From Sambucus nigra (taxonomy: Eukaryota > Streptophyta > Magnoliopsida > Dipsacales > Adoxaceae), in NCBI GenBank assembly GCA_949130495.1, contig OX422211.1, forward strand, positions 538,782,872 through 538,846,871: a DNA stretch of 64,000 bases, given 5' to 3'. Below, piece after piece: positions 33,565 to 45,395 of the stretch; positions within the stretch are counted from its first letter, which is position 1; each line of letters opens with the position of its first letter. A program made the translations under genes and the position numbers. The notes below the pieces were generated by a model. It saw only the letters and a program-made list of their open reading frames with translations, was not told where the DNA came from and did not search any database.

Positions 33565-36500
33565 CTACCGTAAGTTGTGATCTTCATTCAAATTTTGCAT
33601 GACAAACGGCTCATCTCCATTAAGCAATAATTCTTCTCCAGTTTCTTGAACTGTCGTGTACCTATCAAATTGGTCTCTTGGTGTCATGGGAACAACAACA
33701 TGCAATTCCGTATCGATAGAGTCCTTCACGTAAAATACTTGTTCTTCTTGGGATGCTAGTATGAAAGGTTCGTTACTCTCTCGATCATCTTTATATTTCA
33801 AATGCTCGAAATTCACCAGCGTATAGTTAAACTCGTCAACTTTTTTACCCATGCGATTTTCAACCCAATCAAACTTGAATAACACAAACTTCATGCCATT
33901 AAGATACTAAACTTCAATAATATCCGTTAGTTCCCCATAGTATGTAATATGACCCACAATGGGGTTTTTATCCTTCCGGATAGAATAACTCATTTGTTCG
34001 GCTTTTATAAAAACTCCTCTATTTTGAGTTTTCTTTCCCTTATCAAGTCTCTTTGTTCGAAATCTAAAACCGCTAACAATATAAGTGTTGAATTTGACCG
34101 CATCCTTAAGAGGACCTAAAGACAAGCATTTGATTTCTTCGGATACTTGCACACCGTCACATCCTAATTTATTAATCTATAGTATATTAAAGTAAATGTC
34201 AATATAAAAGTATAGTATTTATTCATAATCCAACTATTAGTTATGATATTTTCTCTTACATAATCCTTAAACCATTTGTGGAACTCATCGTTGTGAAGAC
34301 GATTAACACGATGCTTTTGTGAATCTTGAGGATACTTTGATAAAAGTTCCGCAAGATGCTTTCTACAAGTAAACAAATAGCCTTATGTCAATTCCACAAA
34401 AAATATAAAAATGGTTTTCAAAAACACCAATTACTTATAATAAAACTTACTCAACAAATGGCGCCATTGCCTCAATGTTGGTAAGAACGTGCCGATGAGC
34501 TTTCATATACATTACAGAATCAAGTTCAAATTGAACTTTTTTCCCAATTGCACGACCATTTATATGCCCCCAGTCATCATTTCTAGCCGTTGGTTAGACT
34601 TAGTTTCCACATCCACATACTGGGAATAAAAAGTCATGCATTCCTGAAGAATAACAGAGTTGGCAATCGAGGCCTCGTTATGAGCCCGATTACCAACGTA
34701 GCCTTTTAAAGTGTGGAGGTACCTTTCAATCGGATACATCCAACGGTAAAGGACACAGCCAGCAATTAAGAGTTCGTCCGACAAATGTATAGGTAAATGT
34801 TCCATCACATCAAAGAAACTCGGAGGGAATATCTTCTCAAGGCTACAAAGTGTAAGGGCCATCTGATCTTCAAACCTTTCCAAATCAGCTGCGGTAACTG
34901 CTTTTGAGCACAGTATAACAAAGCAATTGCTCAATTCAATCAAGACTTTGACAATATGAGTGGGCAATACCCTTCTCGCGGCTATTGGAAGTAATTGTTG
35001 CATTAAAATATGATTATCATGGCTCTTTAATCCCGAAATATTTCTTTCTTGCATGTTCACGCACCGTGAAATGTTCGAAGAGTAGCCATCAGAAACTTTA
35101 ACATTCTGCAACACTTTTAAAAAAATCTCCTTCTCTTTGTTACTCATCATGTACTCTGCTGGGGGGAGGTACTCTAGATTTGACCCTCGTGGTTGAGGAT
35201 GTAGCTCTGATCTAATACCCAATTTTTTTAGATCTTTTCGAGCCTGTAAATTGTCTTTTGTCTTCCCTTTAGTACCCAACAATGTAAACAAGACATTATC
35301 GCAGACGTTTTTCTCAATATGCATGACATCAAGAATATGGCGAATAAGATTATCCTTCCAATATGGCAATTCAAAAAATATGCTCTTTTTTTTCCAACCA
35401 AATCTACATTTTCGAACTACCTGTTTACTTTTTTCTAACTCCTCTCTTTCCCTCCTTCTAAAGACATCTTCCATCTTATATTCACATTCAACGTCAAGAT
35501 CATTCAACTGTTGCAATACTTGTAAGCCCAAAAGTTTAAGTGGGGCTGGACGTAATTCTACCCTCCCATTAAATGATGCCTTCTTCCTACGAAGCCTATG
35601 GCGCGAGTCTAAGAATCGACGATGACCCCAATAACAGAACTTCTTACCCTTATCTAATCGCATTGACTGGTGGTCTTCGTTACAGCAAGGGCAAGCAAAT
35701 GTACCTTTTGTGCTCCATCCCGATAACATCGCATAAGCGGGGAAATCGTTAATGGTCCACAACAATGATGCATGCAACTGAAAGAACTCCTTACTTGACG
35801 CATCGTAAGTGCGTACATCATCAACCCATAGCTCAATCAATGGCTGTAAAAATACATCAATCTTATCTCCGGGTCCTTTTGGTCCATCTATAAGAATAGA
35901 CGAAATCAAGTTAGGTTGCTTCATGCACAACCACGGAGGTAAGTTGTAAATAATGAGGATAACTGGCCATGTGCTGTGCTTAATGCTCATATTACCAAAC
36001 GGATTAAATCCATCAGCAGCTAACCCAAGTCTAACATTGCGAATCTCCCTCGCAAAAGAAGGGTTTTTCTCATTAAAATTTTTCCAAGCAAGAGAGTCAG
36101 CGGGATGTCTCATTACACCATCGTCGATCCTTTCTTCAGCATGCCATGTATTTAAAGGAGCTGAATAGGATGACCAAAATAATTTATGCAATCTCGGTTT
36201 CAAAGGGAAGTATCTCATTTTCTTTACGGCTACCTTCAGACCATGGACACCATCAATACTTGAGTCCTCATCTTTATATCGAGAAGATCCGCATATGCCA
36301 CACTTTTCAAGACCCTCGGTTTCATTACGAAACAACATACAGTTATTTGGGCATGCATCCCATGTCTCGTACGTGAATCCCAAGTCTTTTTTTAGCTTGT
36401 TGGCTTAGTAGTAAGACTTGGGAATTCTAGCATGCGGAAGCATCCTCCCCCAAAATTTCAATAAAGCCGTGAGAGAAAAATTTGTCCAACCATGAAGTTG

Positions 36501-37046
36501 CTTCATTTGTAAGAGTTCAACAACAAATGATAATTCAATAATCCCAGGCGGATAATTTTCATAAAAGTCGCATTGAGCCTTTTTCATAAGAGTATAGTAC
36601 TCTAGAACATCTCCGTCAGATTCAAAGACATCTTCGGTGTTATATTCCTCCTCACGCATATTGTCATACGCGTGGGAAATACCTATTCCCTCTTGAACCA
36701 TTGTAACCATGTTATCTCGAGCACTCAGTTCAACAGGTATATGTATATCATCAACTAACATATCATCCCCCGGAGTATTTATATTTCTTCTTACACCACC
36801 AAAAGATTCTCCGTGAAAAATCCAAACCTCATATGTCTTGTCGAAACCATGCATCTCAAGGTGATCTCTCGCAGTTTATCGGGCGTGGTACACTCGATTT
36901 GCACATCTCTTACAGGGGAAATAGATTTTCGTTATCTCAGTGTTTTTATTAGCATATGCATAGTTAAGAAACCCTTCAATCCCATTAATGTATTCCTTTG
37001 AACACCGATTGCGAAAATCAATCCAACTCTTATCCATGGTTCCCAT
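33565..37046 (-). pseudogene. CACTA transposase TnpD (TNP2, DUF4218, DUF4216), broken
   Basis: This is the catalytic transposase of the element. One minus frame runs from ATG 37037 (or 37046) to 34560, about 825 codons, with two in-frame stops (36876-36878 and 36405-36407). Order: transposase-associated domain (KSWIDFRNRCSKEYINGIEG, CPCKRC-like Cys pair), TNP2 domain (WTINDFPAYAMLSGWSTKG, CPCC near 35690, RHILDVMHIEKNVCDNVLF), then the DUF4218 block (YRWMYPIERYLHTLKGYVGN). A frameshift near 34560 precedes a segment ending at a donor (GA/GTAAGT near 34451). The next exon starts after TAG near 34370. DUF4216 lies at 34152-33565 (FKFDWVENR, FILASQEEQVFYVKD), split by a stop near 33905. Confidence 0.9.
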
Positions 37047-37717
37047 CTATGAATCTAAAAAAAATGTCAGTAAATTATATTTCATAATATAAAGATAAAG
37101 AGATTAATAATGTTTTTGTAAGATGATGAAAAGATAAAAAGATTAATAATGGCAAACATGAACTCCTAAAAAGATTAGCACATAAAAGGAGAACAAACTA
37201 TAAAATAAGAACATAATTCATCACATCAATTTAAGTATTATTATGGCTAACTAAACCGAGCAATTCAAATTTGAAATATTGAAGTATTAATGCACGCATG
37301 ATAATGGAAAGTATCAAACAAAAATTCACACAATCAACTAATTAACATCTATGTCACTAAACATTTACACATTAAAAAACTCACAAGACACATACCCATT
37401 TTCATCCTTGTTTGAATCCGTATGCTCATTTTCTTCTTCACGTGGCACAAACTCGTCATCATCACCAATGATTTTTTTTTACTCTTTGAACCACTTTTTT
37501 TTTATCTTTGTTTTGAATTGCCGAATTCAATTCATGTATTCCCAATTCCTTCAATTTTGCTCTATTCTCTTCCTCTTTTCTTTCTCGTACTCCTTCATTG
37601 TCACAAACTTTTTCTGAGAAAAGATATGTAATTAAAGAAGGAATGAGACTCATACTACTTCTTTAACATGTTAATTTCATTTCTATACTTTCTACCAAAG
37701 TAGTTGTAGAACTTTAA
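37047..37717. other. Upstream region of the TnpD gene
   Basis: AT-rich with no supported coding. It probably holds the 5' untranslated exon or intron of TnpD. Confidence 0.4.
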
Positions 37718-38001
37718 TGACTCATTTGGTTCGAGGTTCGGAAAAGGAATTTAGAATTCCCCTTATCTAGAATTACAATGTTTGGTTGGAAATTTGGGAG
37801 GAACTTAGAATTACTGGAATTTATAATTCCAACAAAATTAGAATTCTCATTTCCCCTCTAAAATGGGGGAATCCTATATTCCCGGGCATTCTAGTTTACT
37901 TTTGTGGTGAGACAAAAATACCACCTCACTTACACTCACACATACATTATCTCTCTTACACACACACACACTCGCTCTCTCTCTTACACACACACACACA
38001 T

Positions 38002-38042
<41 letters not shown>

Positions 38043-38520
38043 CTCTCTCTCTCTCTCATACACACATACACACACACACTCTCTCTCTATTTCTCTCTCA
38101 TACACATACACACACTCTCTCTCTCTCTATCACAACACACACACATAATCTCTTTCTCTATCACACATACACGCTCTATCACATATACACACGCTCTCTC
38201 TCTCACACACACACACACACACTCTCTCCTCTTTCTCTCACACTATCTCTCTCTCTCTCTCACACACACATATACTCTCTCACATACACTCACACACACA
38301 CACACTCACCACACACTCGCGCGCACACACTTAAATCAAGTATAAGGATATTTTAATTAAATGATATTTATTCCTAATATGGGAAAATAATTTAGATGCC
38401 GAAAAAAAAAGAATTTCCGTTCGAACCAAACAATGGAAAGGAATTCAAGATTCCAGGAACTTAGAATTCCTGGAATCAAGAATTCCCATCCCTTTTCTAA
38501 ACCTCGAACCAAACGATCCC
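37718..38520. mobile_element. MITE (Harbinger/Tourist-like) with expanded microsatellite
   Basis: The ends are imperfect inverse copies sharing ATTTGGTTCGAGGTT on the left and AACCTCGAACCAAACG on the right, each followed inward by GGAATTC-rich sequence. A TAA duplication flanks it (37715-37717 and 38521-38523). About 400 bp of its interior is TC/CA microsatellite. Confidence 0.7.
37930..38330. repeat. Compound (CA)n/(CT)n microsatellite
   Basis: Alternating CACACA and CTCTCT runs over about 400 bp. It produces long meaningless open frames on both strands. Confidence 0.95.
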
Positions 38521-39110
38521 TAAATCATTTTTATCCTTGCCTTTAGCTTTGTAGTAATAAGACCCAATATCATTTAACTTCAATCTTAGAAATACATAAA
38601 AAAAGATCTACCAATCATAACTTTACATCAAAAACCTAATCAATCGTTCTACAAACCTCAAATACATAAAAAAAAACATTAATGGTTTGGGAGAGGAATA
38701 ATTTTAGGATCTTTGAATAATTGGTTCATGCATTTAAGAATTTCTTTAAAAATTAAATAAAAAATTATTATAGAATCATTGAGCCAACATGAACCATAAT
38801 GCTATATAACATCAAACAAAATAAATAGCCTATTATAGATCTTCTTATTAGGTCACATTGAAAGCTACAAAAAAAATTAAAATCAACAAATAAGCATCCA
38901 CTCTTTATTTACATTTTATATAAGTATTATACATATGGTTATTTATTTACAGTTTTATGTATATGGCATCATTAATTATGTCTAAAGAATCACCCATTGT
39001 TACCATTGTGCAACAGACTATTTACAGTAGCATATTTTGTAGAAGAAAATTAATAAATAAATTAATAACAATAATTTCTATGCTGTTTTCCTCAAAAAAA
39101 AAAAGTAAAG
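38521..39110. other. CACTA 5' region, nothing recognised
   Basis: AT-rich sequence upstream of the G-rich block, without open frames or repeats I can support. Confidence 0.4.
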
Positions 39111-39149
39111 ATGAAAACTTACCATGAAAAGAAAATAACGGGAGAGATA

Positions 39150-39310
39150 ACGCAGCTGGGGGAGGGAGAGAACGCAACTATGGTGGGTGGGGTGGGAGGG
39201 GGAGGGCGGAGCGCGCCGCTGTGGGCTGGAGAAGAAACGGTCGTGGGTTGGGGGGGGGGGGAGGGGGGCGGTTTGGGTTTGTTGGGTTTTGTTGGAGACG
39301 AGATTTGGGT
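39150..39310. promoter_or_regulatory. G-rich block near the CACTA 5' end
   Basis: Strong G runs on the + strand, including about 12 consecutive G at 39250-39261 and several GGG runs, in an otherwise AT-rich element. A GC-rich block next to the subterminal repeats is usual in plant CACTA promoters. Confidence 0.5.
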
Positions 39311-39429
39311 TTTTTGTTTTTGTTTTTGTTTTTTGTTTTTTGTTGTTTGTTTTTTGTTTTTTTTGAGGTGGGAAGTTAGGTTAAAGTGTTAGAGCGGGAG
39401 ATGAAAATAATTAGTGGTGGGAATCAATT

Positions 39430-39720
39430 TTTTTAGCCGTCTTATTTGGTTTATCTTTTGATACAGTAAGTATTTACCGTCTCATTTGCTTTACTTTATA
39501 AGACGGATATAATTAATCGTATCAAAAAGTGACCTTTTTTGAGATGGGTATAATTAACCGTATCAAAAAATGACCTTTTTTAGACGGATATAATTAGCAG
39601 TCCCAAAAAATAATAGTTTTTGAGACGACTCATTATATCCGTATAAAAAAGTATGTTTTAAAGACTATATTTTGTCTGTCTAAAAAAATAGGGTCTTAAA
39701 AGCAACTTTTTTTTGTAGTG
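39430..39720. repeat. Right TIR and subterminal repeats of the CACTA element
   Basis: Units with CCGTCTCATTT, AAGACGGATATAATTA and TTGAGACGACT (about 39435, 39478, 39502, 39580, 39618), ending in TTTTTTTTGTAGTG. Confidence 0.85.
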
Positions 39721-39723
39721 TAT

Positions 39724-40683
39724 TCATAAAGAGGTCCAATTATCCAGCCCTTGTTCTAAATTCTCTTATCTTAATATTAGTTTCTTTATTTGTACTTTAG
39801 CACTTTATTTCATTACATCACATATACTAATCTCAAACCTTTATTAGTAGTAATTGCACGTCCTTTATTTTTATAAAAAATAAAAACAAGAAAAAAAGGG
39901 CTTATCTTTAAATTCCAAAAGAGGGATTCTCACTACATATTCTCCTAAAGCATGTTTATCTCTAAACGCACACATAAGAGAAATCCCCCATTTGTATTTG
40001 TGGATTAAACCCCACCCTATGTTATAATTTAACTACATGGACTTTGATGCCCCTTGGGCTACGTAGGCGTCTTGGGTATATACCAAGATTTGAGTCCTTC
40101 CTTACGCGCATTTTTAATATAGTTTTCATATTATATATTGTTAATAAATGCCATATGCTTGCATGCTTGTGTTTCGTCTGATATACAAATTCTTTCTTCC
40201 GTAATGACTTGTGATTCGACAAACCCACATACTATAATTTGAATTATTATTTTTGGGAATACTCCTAAGGATGAATTCACTTCGTCCTTTTCCCTGATGC
40301 GAGTTGAACGATTCCATTCTTCATCTATATTATGAACATTAGCACACACTTCACAGAGTCTAACAGGAAAAGATTAACACATGTCCATGAGAGATCAAAA
40401 AGGGGGGATGGGTGCCTAAGACCTTCTTATTTTGTAACTTAGTCCCCGAAACTTTGAACTACTTGGTTTCGCAAGCATCAGTATTATCTTTGATGGCGTT
40501 CTCTCGAGGCGATAATTTTTTTTGCCTGTTTTGTGCAAAATAGGTTGGCAACTCTATCTCTACACATTATCCAACATTAATGATGGCCAAGTGCCTCGAT
40601 AAAGGGCACAATTCCATGCACATAAACCAAATGGAACCCTTGAAAAGAAAGAAAGTGAAGGAAGGGAATCCCCGAGATAGCCA
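39724..40683 (+). repeat. Ogre/Tat 5' LTR, second part
   Basis: Continues the LTR interrupted at 22032. It contains GGCTACGTAGGCGTCTTGG (about 40057) and GGGTGCCTAAGACCTTC (about 40409), both close to motifs of Ogre-type Tat LTRs, and ends just before the PBS. The two parts sum to about 1.3 kb. Confidence 0.75.
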
Positions 40684-40686
40684 TAA

Positions 40687-40703
40687 TGGTGACTCTACTA
40701 GGG
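40687..40703 (+). promoter_or_regulatory. Primer binding site of the Ogre/Tat element
   Basis: TGGTGACTCTACTAGGG is close to the Ogre-type PBS context TGGCGACTCCACTGGGG. Confidence 0.8.
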
Positions 40704-40954
40704 ACTTTTTAAGAGGACTAAACTCTATTTCTGCATAGGTGTTATTATTTTTTGCATGTGTTCGTATGCACCTACTTGTATTCTCTTTTATCATTTATCT
40801 ACTATTTGTATATATATACCTCATATATATATATCACTCTTCACTGACTTATACAATTCGTGCACTTCTATATACTATCCATGTACACTTCACACACTTA
40901 CACTTATCTTTACTTCTATTCACATCTTCCACACACCACTTAGAATGTCTATGT
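40704..40954 (+). mobile_element. Ogre/Tat leader, first part
   Basis: Pyrimidine-rich untranslated leader with many CACTTACA-type runs. It is interrupted at 40954 by element E and resumes with the same character at 62322. No coding is seen. Confidence 0.65.
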
Positions 40955-41445
40955 TGAGACACCCCGCCTAATTAAATACCGGGCGATCACTTCTTTATTA
41001 AATTAAAATCAAGGTGAACAGTTGGTTCGTTCTCAGCATCACTGTCGTAAAAATACTTTTCCAATTTAAACACCCTAAATAATTAAGCTAAGTGCCAAAA
41101 TCATTTAAAACCTTATTGTCATTTTATTAAATCCGGTTATAAAACCTTAAACCATTAACATCTAAAGAGTCACACATTAAGAATAAAAATAGAATTTAAC
41201 ACACACGAATTTAATCATCAATAATAAATCCCAACATTTACAACACTAAAGGAAAACATCCTGACAGTAATAAATCCCGAAATAAAGGCACTGAAAGTAA
41301 AAATTTCAATCTCTGACAATACCAACTAAATAATAGAAAGAGGGCGACACATGCCCCTGCTGGATAAAACTGAAGTAGGAGTACAATCAAATGGATGAAG
41401 TCGTCTAAACAACAGGCCTGCAACTCCCACCTAAGTTTCAGCACG
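40955..41445 (-). repeat. 3' LTR of element E, outer part
   Basis: Starts TGAGACACCCCGCC, the inverse of the 5' end type GGCGGGGTGTCACA of Tekay LTRs. It stops at GCACG, where the Tekay element is inserted, and continues after 52542. Confidence 0.9.
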
Positions 41446-44400
41446 TGTAATACCCCGTATTTTCATGCTATCTTAATTTGGGGATTTATTAAATTTAACG
41501 TGAATGATTTATTTAATAAAAATCCGAAAATTAATTATGTTATAATTATTAACGTGACGAGAGTTAGTAATTATGGGAAACTTGTTAAATATTACTAATG
41601 AGCAAAGTAATATATTATATTGGTTATATTGAATGTCATGAGTGAATTAAATGACTATTTCGGAAATTTAAGTCGGGACGTGCCCGTGTCACGTCAGGAC
41701 TAATTTTGTTAAATAAAAAGTGAATATTTTATAAGTTGTTCGTATGGTCGTTTTGAGTACGCTAACGCGTCCGGAAGGGTCGAGATAGTCAGAAAAGTGT
41801 ACCCGGGGGTTTAGTTTGAGTCTCTGGGCATTTTTAGGCCTAATTAGTACCCCGGGAGGGCATTTTAGTCATTTTACATAATTGGATAATTAAACCCACG
41901 AAATTCAGCAACCTATATCAGCCATTTAAGTTAACCTTTTAGGGTTAGAATATCCAGAAATCAAGTGACGACCATTGGAGAAGAGAGGAGAGAGCTCCAA
42001 GGCAATTCAAGGCCAAAAAGTCACCGGTTTGCACCGCCGCCACGACCACCGCGTAGATCGCGAGACGAGGAACGCAGCCATACCAAAATCAGCCGTGAAT
42101 CAGAATACCAAAAATCCCAGGCAAGTGTTTAACTTGCTAGTTTCATTGGTGCAATCTTCATATTAGTTTAGGAATGATTTGTGATGAAAACTACGGAAGA
42201 AAACCCAATTTATGATAGGAGAATCCATGTAGTATTGATTTATATGTTGATTCTGGAAACCCTTGCCATGTAGAGGAAATAAACGACGAAATTTTGATGA
42301 CCATAAGAAAGAAATTCTGGAGAAAGATTTGTTAGAAAACTGTTTAAGAAAATTTTAGGGTTCTTGATAATTGGATATAATTTTAGGTTGAAAATCCATG
42401 TTTAAATGATGAATATGTACATGCCTTACGTTAGAATCATCTGGTATATTGTTATAATGTTAGTAGTAGAATTCTGGGACGATTGGAACTTAAAAATATG
42501 GATTTGGTGTAATTTTGGTGATGAAACCCGTAACTGCATTCTGCAGAATTTTTCGCAGACCTGCTTGATCGATCGATCGAGCCAGAGCTTCGATCGATCG
42601 AAGGTTCGATCGATCGAGCCCCAAGCTTCGATCGATCGACCTCTCCTGGAAGACTCCTAATTCCCTCTTTAAATGAGTTAAATTCAAATTGTCGTGAAAT
42701 AATTCTTAGGCATTCATGATAAAATGATTTGGGAGACATTGAGGACCAGTAGGGCATATGGATAAATGTTGGGACCTTTAATCTTCAACGAGAATGGTAT
42801 TTATGGGACATTTACTTTAGGGTTGGTAAATTTATAAATTCAAAGGGTGAGATGCGTAAGAGAGTTACGTTGGTATCCTAATAAAGACACTTACTGAATT
42901 TCAGATTTGTGAGGATATAGTCCACGAGTGTCAGGTAATAAGTGAGAAAACCCTTCGAGTTAAGGTTAGGAATGAAACCTTATACGTAATTCTATAAATG
43001 TGAAATTAAGGATAAATGGTATAATTATGGTTGACGAGAAGAACCTATATTAATATGATAAAGTGGTATATTTATATGATTGTGTGTATATATATTATAT
43101 ACTTGTGACAATCAGGCCCACGCTACTTGCTATCCCTGAGGTTACCGCGCTGGGACAAGTCTTATCTCGATGGGACCTTTATGGGGGATATTGACTTGTA
43201 CCCTAGAAGATAGATATCCTTGGTACAGGCTATCGACGTGATAGTTCAGACGGTCCTAAGAGACGCAGGCATGTGCCATCCTCTTAGAGACTTGGAATCT
43301 ATTCTTTGCCTCAATATTGTTTGTGTATGTATGTTAATACATTTCGAGAGTGATTCCGAATGTATTCCCCTTAATATGAGTGATATGGGGCTTTGGATAG
43401 TAGAGTATGCCCGCACCATAATTTAGCTGGGGTGCTGTTATAATATATATTATGCGTGTAGTTAATATATATATGAAATTCGCAAATCTGGAACTACCTA
43501 CCGTGATTTGATATGTAGGACATGGTTGATGACTAAAATTGTAAATATTTGTTTTCAGAAAGCAGAGTATGCCTACACCATAGTTTGTATGTTGGTGTTG
43601 TTAGGATATATATATAAATTAGACGAGTGCTTAATATATATATCTGGATTGAGAATTTAAACTGTTGCTGTAACGTAGTAAGTGAGGAATAATTCTGGAC
43701 TAAATTATGAATACTTGTTTTGAGAAAGTATAATATGTCACTGGAAAACTTATTGATTTTATAAAGTTAAAATGGAGAACTTTGGTTACTAATTGGAACA
43801 TCCTTTTTAAAATGGAATCGTTGAATTGTAAATCTTACGAGTAACCTAAGATAAGTTAAATCATTTAGTAAGACTAGTGCGATAAATGATAAGACAAACC
43901 GTTGGGAAGGTTAGTGCGATAGGTGTGCACATTAGAAGAGAGGTGAGATTTTCTCAAGAGAGTGTCGCACTAATATGTTGTTGCATTGGCCTGTATCAAT
44001 TTAAATACTTGCTAAACGTATTTTAAATCAAACACACTTTCGGGCTCTGACCCATTTTTTTTCTCTCTCTCTCTCTCTCTTGTATATATATGTATATATT
44101 TCAGGTGCCCAGCCATAGGGGCGTCTTGCTTAGGATCTCTTGGCAGGAACGCGCTGCAGCTTAGGTGGGATTTGCAGGTCACTTGCGTAGACGGCTTCCT
44201 TTATTGACCCCACTCCTAGCATTCTCATTTATTGGGCACGTGTCGCCCTTTCCATTATTTCCTTGTTATTGGGACATTTGTATTTCAGTTATTTTTCTAG
44301 TATTGTCACTATGGGATTTATTCAGTTTGAATTGTGAAACTTTATGTTTCGCATGTTGACATTCGATTGACGAATGTTTTAGATTAATTGGTTTATGTTC

Positions 44401-44649
44401 CAGGTTTATTGTGGTGTGATTCTTATTTTACTGTGATGTTGTTAATAAATAAAATAAATGATTTTTCTTTAAATAATATTTGGAAAGTTATGTATAAAAT
44501 GTTTTTGACACTTAGCTTAATTATTTAGAATGTTAAATTGGAAAATTTATTTTTTATCGATAGTGATGCTGAGAATGAACCAACTGTTCACCTTGATTTA
44601 ATTTAATAAAGGAGTGATCGCCCGGTATTTAATTAAGCGGGGTGTCACA
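41446..44649 (+). repeat. 5' LTR of the Tekay element
   Basis: 3204 bp, TGTAATACCC...GGGTGTCACA. It contains the palindrome array at 42569-42639, a CT-rich run near 44060 and an ACGTG...CACGT inverted motif near 41688. Confidence 0.93.
42569..42639. repeat. Palindrome array in the Tekay 5' LTR
   Basis: TCGATCGATCGA boxes at 42569, 42590, 42606 and 42628. Spacing is 21, 16 and 22 bp. The first interval is one base shorter than in the other copies. Confidence 0.95.
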
Positions 44650-44651
44650 GG

Positions 44652-44663
44652 TGGTATCAGAGC
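44652..44663 (+). promoter_or_regulatory. Primer binding site of the Tekay element
   Basis: TGGTATCAGAGC, exact match to the initiator Met-tRNA PBS consensus, two bases after the LTR. Confidence 0.95.
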
Positions 44664-44840
44664 ATCAGGTTCAAGTGTCCTTTAGGATCTGTGCGGCTTA
44701 TTATGCTTTCAGCGCTGCTTTCTTTGATATAGAGCCCTAATACTAGGAATGTTGTGTTCATCTCTATACATTGGGAATTCGTGCTTCTGCGATTTGTTTA
44801 TTTGAATGATGAACTCATCCAAATCCATTTAAATTTTCAG

Positions 44841-45395
44841 ATGGACCGTCGAGAAGAACTAGCTAAAACAGTTGAGGGAGTCAATGAGCAAGATCGACTC
44901 ACACCTCAGGTACCCCCAGAGAGAATATCAACCGCCGAGTTAGCAGGTATCGTGGCACAAGCAGTTACCACTGCAGTTTTACAATACCAAGAACGCAGCA
45001 TGCAACTTAAAGAAGGCAAAAGACCTAGAGAGGTTAGCCAAATGCATGTGACTAAAGCTGACAAATGTGCGAAGACTCTGAAATTGCGACATCAAACTAT
45101 CCAAGACTGGGTCAGTTCTAGTCAACAACGTGGTAAAATGAAGCAGTTTCGAAAGAGGAATAAAGTCCCAAGTCAGCAAGGCCGACACCGACAGTAGCAG
45201 GGTCGGAGGGGGAGTAACTTCGGAGGCCAATGTTTTGGGTGTGGTAAGCACGGCCATAGGCGCCAGGATTGTTCGGAGAGAGATAGGGCCCCACAACAGC
45301 GGGGTGCCCGTAATGATCCACATGGGCCACATTTTCCAGTCGCTCTCCCAGCACCAGCTCAGGTACCAGCCCTACCAACCTTTCCAGTAGCTCCA
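44841..45395 (+). pseudogene. Tekay gag remnant lacking the capsid domain
   Basis: The ATG at 44841 opens a frame shared with pol. Only about 130 codons separate it from the zinc knuckle [14 protein letters not shown] (45231-45272), and the central retrotransposon gag capsid domain is not visible, so gag has a large internal deletion. A TAG at 45195-45197 lies before the knuckle. A Pro/Ala/Gln-rich linker follows to the protease. It could not form normal particles on its own. Confidence 0.85.

Larger units (their letters stand above)
22033..39720 (-). mobile_element. CACTA (En/Spm) transposon with nested insertions, 17.7 kb
   Basis: The left end is CACTACAAAAAAATAG. The right end is the inverse, TTTTTTTTGTAGTG. 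The 3-bp target duplication TAT is on both sides (22030-22032 and 39721-39723). Subterminal repeats with TTTGAGACGG / CCGTCTCAAA occur at both ends. Two transposase-type genes lie on the minus strand (TnpD/TNP2 at right, TnpA-like at left), so the element's 5' end is at 39720. Extra length comes from an Ale copia remnant with a solo LTR, captured host gene fragments and a MITE. Both transposase genes are broken, so this copy is not autonomous. Confidence 0.93.

Noticed and set aside
37786..38356. Several open frames of 67-150 codons of Ser/Leu/Thr/His
   Set aside because: Produced by the TC/CA microsatellite; no real protein.
39111..39392. 93-codon Gly/Phe-rich frame
   Set aside because: Low-complexity G and T runs in the CACTA promoter region.
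42406..42757. Open frames spanning the GATCGATC boxes on both strands
   Set aside because: The palindromic boxes are stop-free in several frames; the frames are by-products of the array.
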